Source: LMUY01 sp964245495 (GTDB lineage: Bacteria; Pseudomonadota; Alphaproteobacteria; Acetobacterales; Acetobacteraceae). From it: DNA of 7,591 nucleotides. Location of the stretch: assembly GCA_964245495.1 (NCBI GenBank), contig CAXTNC010000157.1, positions 1-7,591 of the forward strand, read 5' to 3'. A program made the translations under genes and the position numbers. Below, piece after piece: positions 7,101-7,591 of the stretch (positions are counted from its first letter, which is position 1; every line of letters begins with the position of its first letter). The notes beneath the pieces are model-generated. The model made no database searches. It was given only the letters and a program-made list of their open reading frames with translations, and was not told where the DNA came from.

Positions 7101-7416
7101 AGCCGAACGGGACGGTTTCCGCCTCGGGTTCGAGGAAGAAGTCGAACGGGTTGACCGTCGCCATGTCGGCGAGCAGGTCCACGGTGACGTCGAACTCCGT
7201 CACCCGCTCGGGGAACACGATGCGGGCGAGGAAATTGCCCTGCGGGTCCTGCTGCCAGTTCACGAAGTGGCCGGCGGGCTGCACCGTCAGGCTGTAGGAC
7301 AGGATGGGGGTGCGGGCGTGCGGCGCCGGGCGCAGGCGCACGGTTTGCGGCCCGAGCTGCACCGGGCGGTCGTACTGGTAGCGGGTGCGGTGCGTGAGGG
7401 CCACGTGCAGCGCCAT
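4162..7416 (-). CDS. Transglutaminase-like / DUF2126 (putative amidoligase) fusion protein
   Basis: An intact 1084-residue cytoplasmic protein, near the usual length of about 1,100 for this family. Residues 1-90 form the beta-rich N-terminal region of bacterial transglutaminase-like proteins (ALTHRTRYQYDRPVQLGPQT, 7-26). The core at about 150-255 has the full triad: Cys180 in GRGSCRDSAW, His229 in DLHAWAEVY and Asp245 in GLDATSGL. From about 320 to the end is DUF2126, with LTMGGEPTFVS (327-337), IEVNVHPATGWDE (651-663), GTGGGNHVVMGG (693-704) and VEFRAFEMPPH (816-826). DUF2126 is described in Pfam as a putative amidoligase related to glutamine-synthetase/GCS-like enzymes, so the protein may both cleave and form amide bonds; no substrate is known. 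Partners in other genomes are a circularly permuted ATP-grasp protein, an alpha-E protein and another transglutaminase; none is seen here. The start fits homologues and has GGAG ten bases upstream, within a hairpin. Confidence 0.93.
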   Translation of the reverse strand: MALHVALTHRTRYQYDRPVQLGPQTVRLRPAPHARTPILSYSLTVQPAGHFVNWQQDPQGNFLARIVFPERVTEFDVTVDLLADMATVNPFDFFLEPEAETVPFGYDPLLATELAPFLRAEPPGPLLAELMRAVTQSGQRTVDFLVEVNRAVRDRIGYIVRLEPGVWTPEQTLAEGRGSCRDSAWVLVQAMRRFGYAARFVSGYLIQLKPDVAAIDGPAGTAEDFTDLHAWAEVYLPGAGWVGLDATSGLLTGEGHIPLAATPEPSSAAPITGLVEPAGTEFSFEMRLTRMEETPRVTKPYAPGQWQAIQAAGARVDAALTAGDVRLTMGGEPTFVSDRDPDGAEWTVDALGPTKRREAGRLMRRLLGLWSHGAALQYGAGKHYPGEQTPRWALNATWRADGDPVWADPALLADPDGEPGHADAETAAAFTRRLAGVLGVAGSGAMPAYEDQPYFLMREGRLPANVVAEASHAKDPQERARLRRVFSQGLDAVVGYVLPLRRAGAGAARRWQTEAWEMREGKIFLVQGDSSIGVRLPLSSLPYVDPKDQEEEPEPDPLAAAAALPRHADLPGPGQPDSVPGVRTVLTAQPRDGRLFIYVPPLPNAEDWLSLLAAIEQTAAALGQPVVLEGYKAPFDRRLESFSITPDPGVIEVNVHPATGWDEIVQRTGQLYEEARRAGLRAEKFMLDGRHVGTGGGNHVVMGGATPEDSPFLRRPGLLRSLVGFWHNHPSLSYLFSGLFIGPMSQHPRIDEARQDAVRELEIAFAQLKGEPTPPWITDRLFRNILTDMTGNTHRTEFCIDKMYSPDSSSGRLGLVEFRAFEMPPHAEMAVAQTLLMRTAVAAFWQVPYQRRLVRWGSRVHDDFMLPHFVWQDFGDALEELAVHGAGFGAPLDPAWFAPHLAFRFPVIGSVSVHGTTVELRHALEPWHALGETAGGAGTVRFVDSSVERLQVRVTGWEPERFALACNGVAVPMLATEAAGEFVAGVRFKAWQPHSALHPTIPAQSPLVFDVFDRWNGRSLGGMTHHVAHPGGRSYDTFPVNANEAEARRRARFLPHGHTPGPMPPPLGEASAELPRTLDLRAYA

Positions 7417-7426
7417 CGATCGCGGT

Positions 7427-7466
7427 CTCCGTCAGGGGCCGGGCACCATCGTTGCCCTTGACGGAG
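7427..7466 (-). promoter_or_regulatory. Hairpin that buries the ribosome binding site of the transglutaminase/DUF2126 gene
   Basis: Arms 7427-7439 (ctccgtcaggggc) and 7454-7466 (gcccttgacggag) are complementary at 12 of 13 positions, around a 14-base loop. In the minus-strand transcript the 3' arm ends in GACGGAG, the Shine-Dalgarno sequence ten bases before the ATG at 7416, and the 5' arm supplies its complement CTCCGTC. A competing inner stem pairs gggca (7441-7445) with tgccc (7453-7457). This could set translation of the large gene, or the repeat could be an operator. Structure is seen directly; function is inferred. Confidence 0.45.
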
Positions 7467-7477
7467 GATGCAAGCGA

Positions 7478-7507
7478 CGGGCCGCTCCCGCGGGGAAACG
7501 CGGCCCG
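7478..7507 (-). terminator. GC-rich hairpin just after the upstream gene's stop; possible terminator
   Basis: Perfect 8-base arms (cgggccgc at 7478-7485, gcggcccg at 7500-7507) enclose a 14-base loop that itself contains the palindrome cccgcggg. It begins four bases after the stop codon of the partial minus-strand gene. There is no T-run after it on that strand, so intrinsic termination is uncertain; it may instead stabilise the mRNA end. Confidence 0.3.
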
Positions 7508-7511
7508 GCGG

Positions 7512-7591
7512 CTACCCGGAGCCGCGTTCTCGCGCCCGTTGCTGGGCGCGCTCGCGGGCTTCTTGCCGCGCGCAGGCGGCGTCGAGCTGGG
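7512..7591 (-). CDS. C-terminal tail of an unidentified gene (partial, enters from beyond the window)
   Basis: Reading in from the window edge on the minus strand, 25 codons encode QLDAACARQEARERAQQRAR followed by ERGSG and a TAG stop at 7514-7512. The tail is rich in Arg, Glu, Gln and Ala and would form a charged helix, possibly coiled coil. Twenty of 25 codons end in G or C. It lies on the same strand as the transglutaminase/DUF2126 gene, 95 bases upstream of its start, with a hairpin right after the stop. The family cannot be recognised from so little, and it does not look like the end of an ATP-grasp or alpha-E protein that I can identify. The plus strand is also open here (from an ATG at 7468) but has an unnatural Arg/Ser/Trp-rich composition, so the minus frame is preferred. 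Confidence 0.42.
   Translation of the reverse strand, partial: QLDAACARQEARERAQQRARERGSG

Noticed and set aside
7446..7473. TTGCAT / GATGGT with a 17-base spacer as a promoter for the large gene on the minus strand
   Set aside because: Only three of six positions match in each element, and the -10 would sit in the loop of the hairpin; too weak to annotate.
7468..7591. Plus-strand open frame from ATG at 7468 to the window end
   Set aside because: The GGAGG touches the ATG with no spacing, and the residues are an Arg/Ser/Trp-rich mix typical of a shadow frame.

Overview
The window comes from a very GC-rich bacterium. Hand counts of sample lines give about 70-80% GC nearly everywhere. The gene families (a DUF6489 small protein, a transglutaminase/DUF2126 protein, a DUF6311 membrane protein) suggest an alphaproteobacterium, perhaps Rhodospirillales/Acetobacteraceae; the taxonomy is an inference from protein style only. 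The sequence is a draft scaffold with a run of ten N at 2150-2159.

Layout. (1) 6-2861, minus strand: a two-gene operon of a class I SAM-dependent methyltransferase followed, with an ATGA start/stop overlap, by a 671-residue DUF6311-type polytopic membrane protein. The methyltransferase is interrupted by the N run and by a 38-codon piece of anthranilate synthase component I (TrpE) that does not belong there. With both removed, the two halves join into a normal protein of about 237 residues, so this is most likely an assembly chimera. (2) 2976-3215, plus strand: a small DUF6489 gene, divergent from the operon. (3) 3258-4085, minus strand: a ten-helix EamA/DMT transporter whose GC (about 61%) is clearly below its neighbours, a sign of acquired DNA. 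(4) 4162-7416, minus strand: a large intact protein joining a transglutaminase-like Cys-His-Asp domain to a DUF2126 putative amidoligase domain. (5) 7417-7511: a short intergenic region with two hairpins, one of which buries the ribosome binding site of the large gene. (6) 7512-7591, minus strand: the C-terminal tail of an unidentified gene that enters from beyond the window.

How the genes work together. The methyltransferase and DUF6311 protein look translationally coupled and may act in cell-envelope glycan or lipid modification. The transglutaminase-amidoligase belongs to a widespread but uncharacterised system predicted to make or cleave amide/peptide links; its usual partners (circularly permuted ATP-grasp, alpha-E protein, a second transglutaminase) are not in the window, and a low-GC transporter lies directly downstream. 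No RNA gene, CRISPR array or insertion sequence was recognised, and no gene-free stretch exceeds 300 bases.
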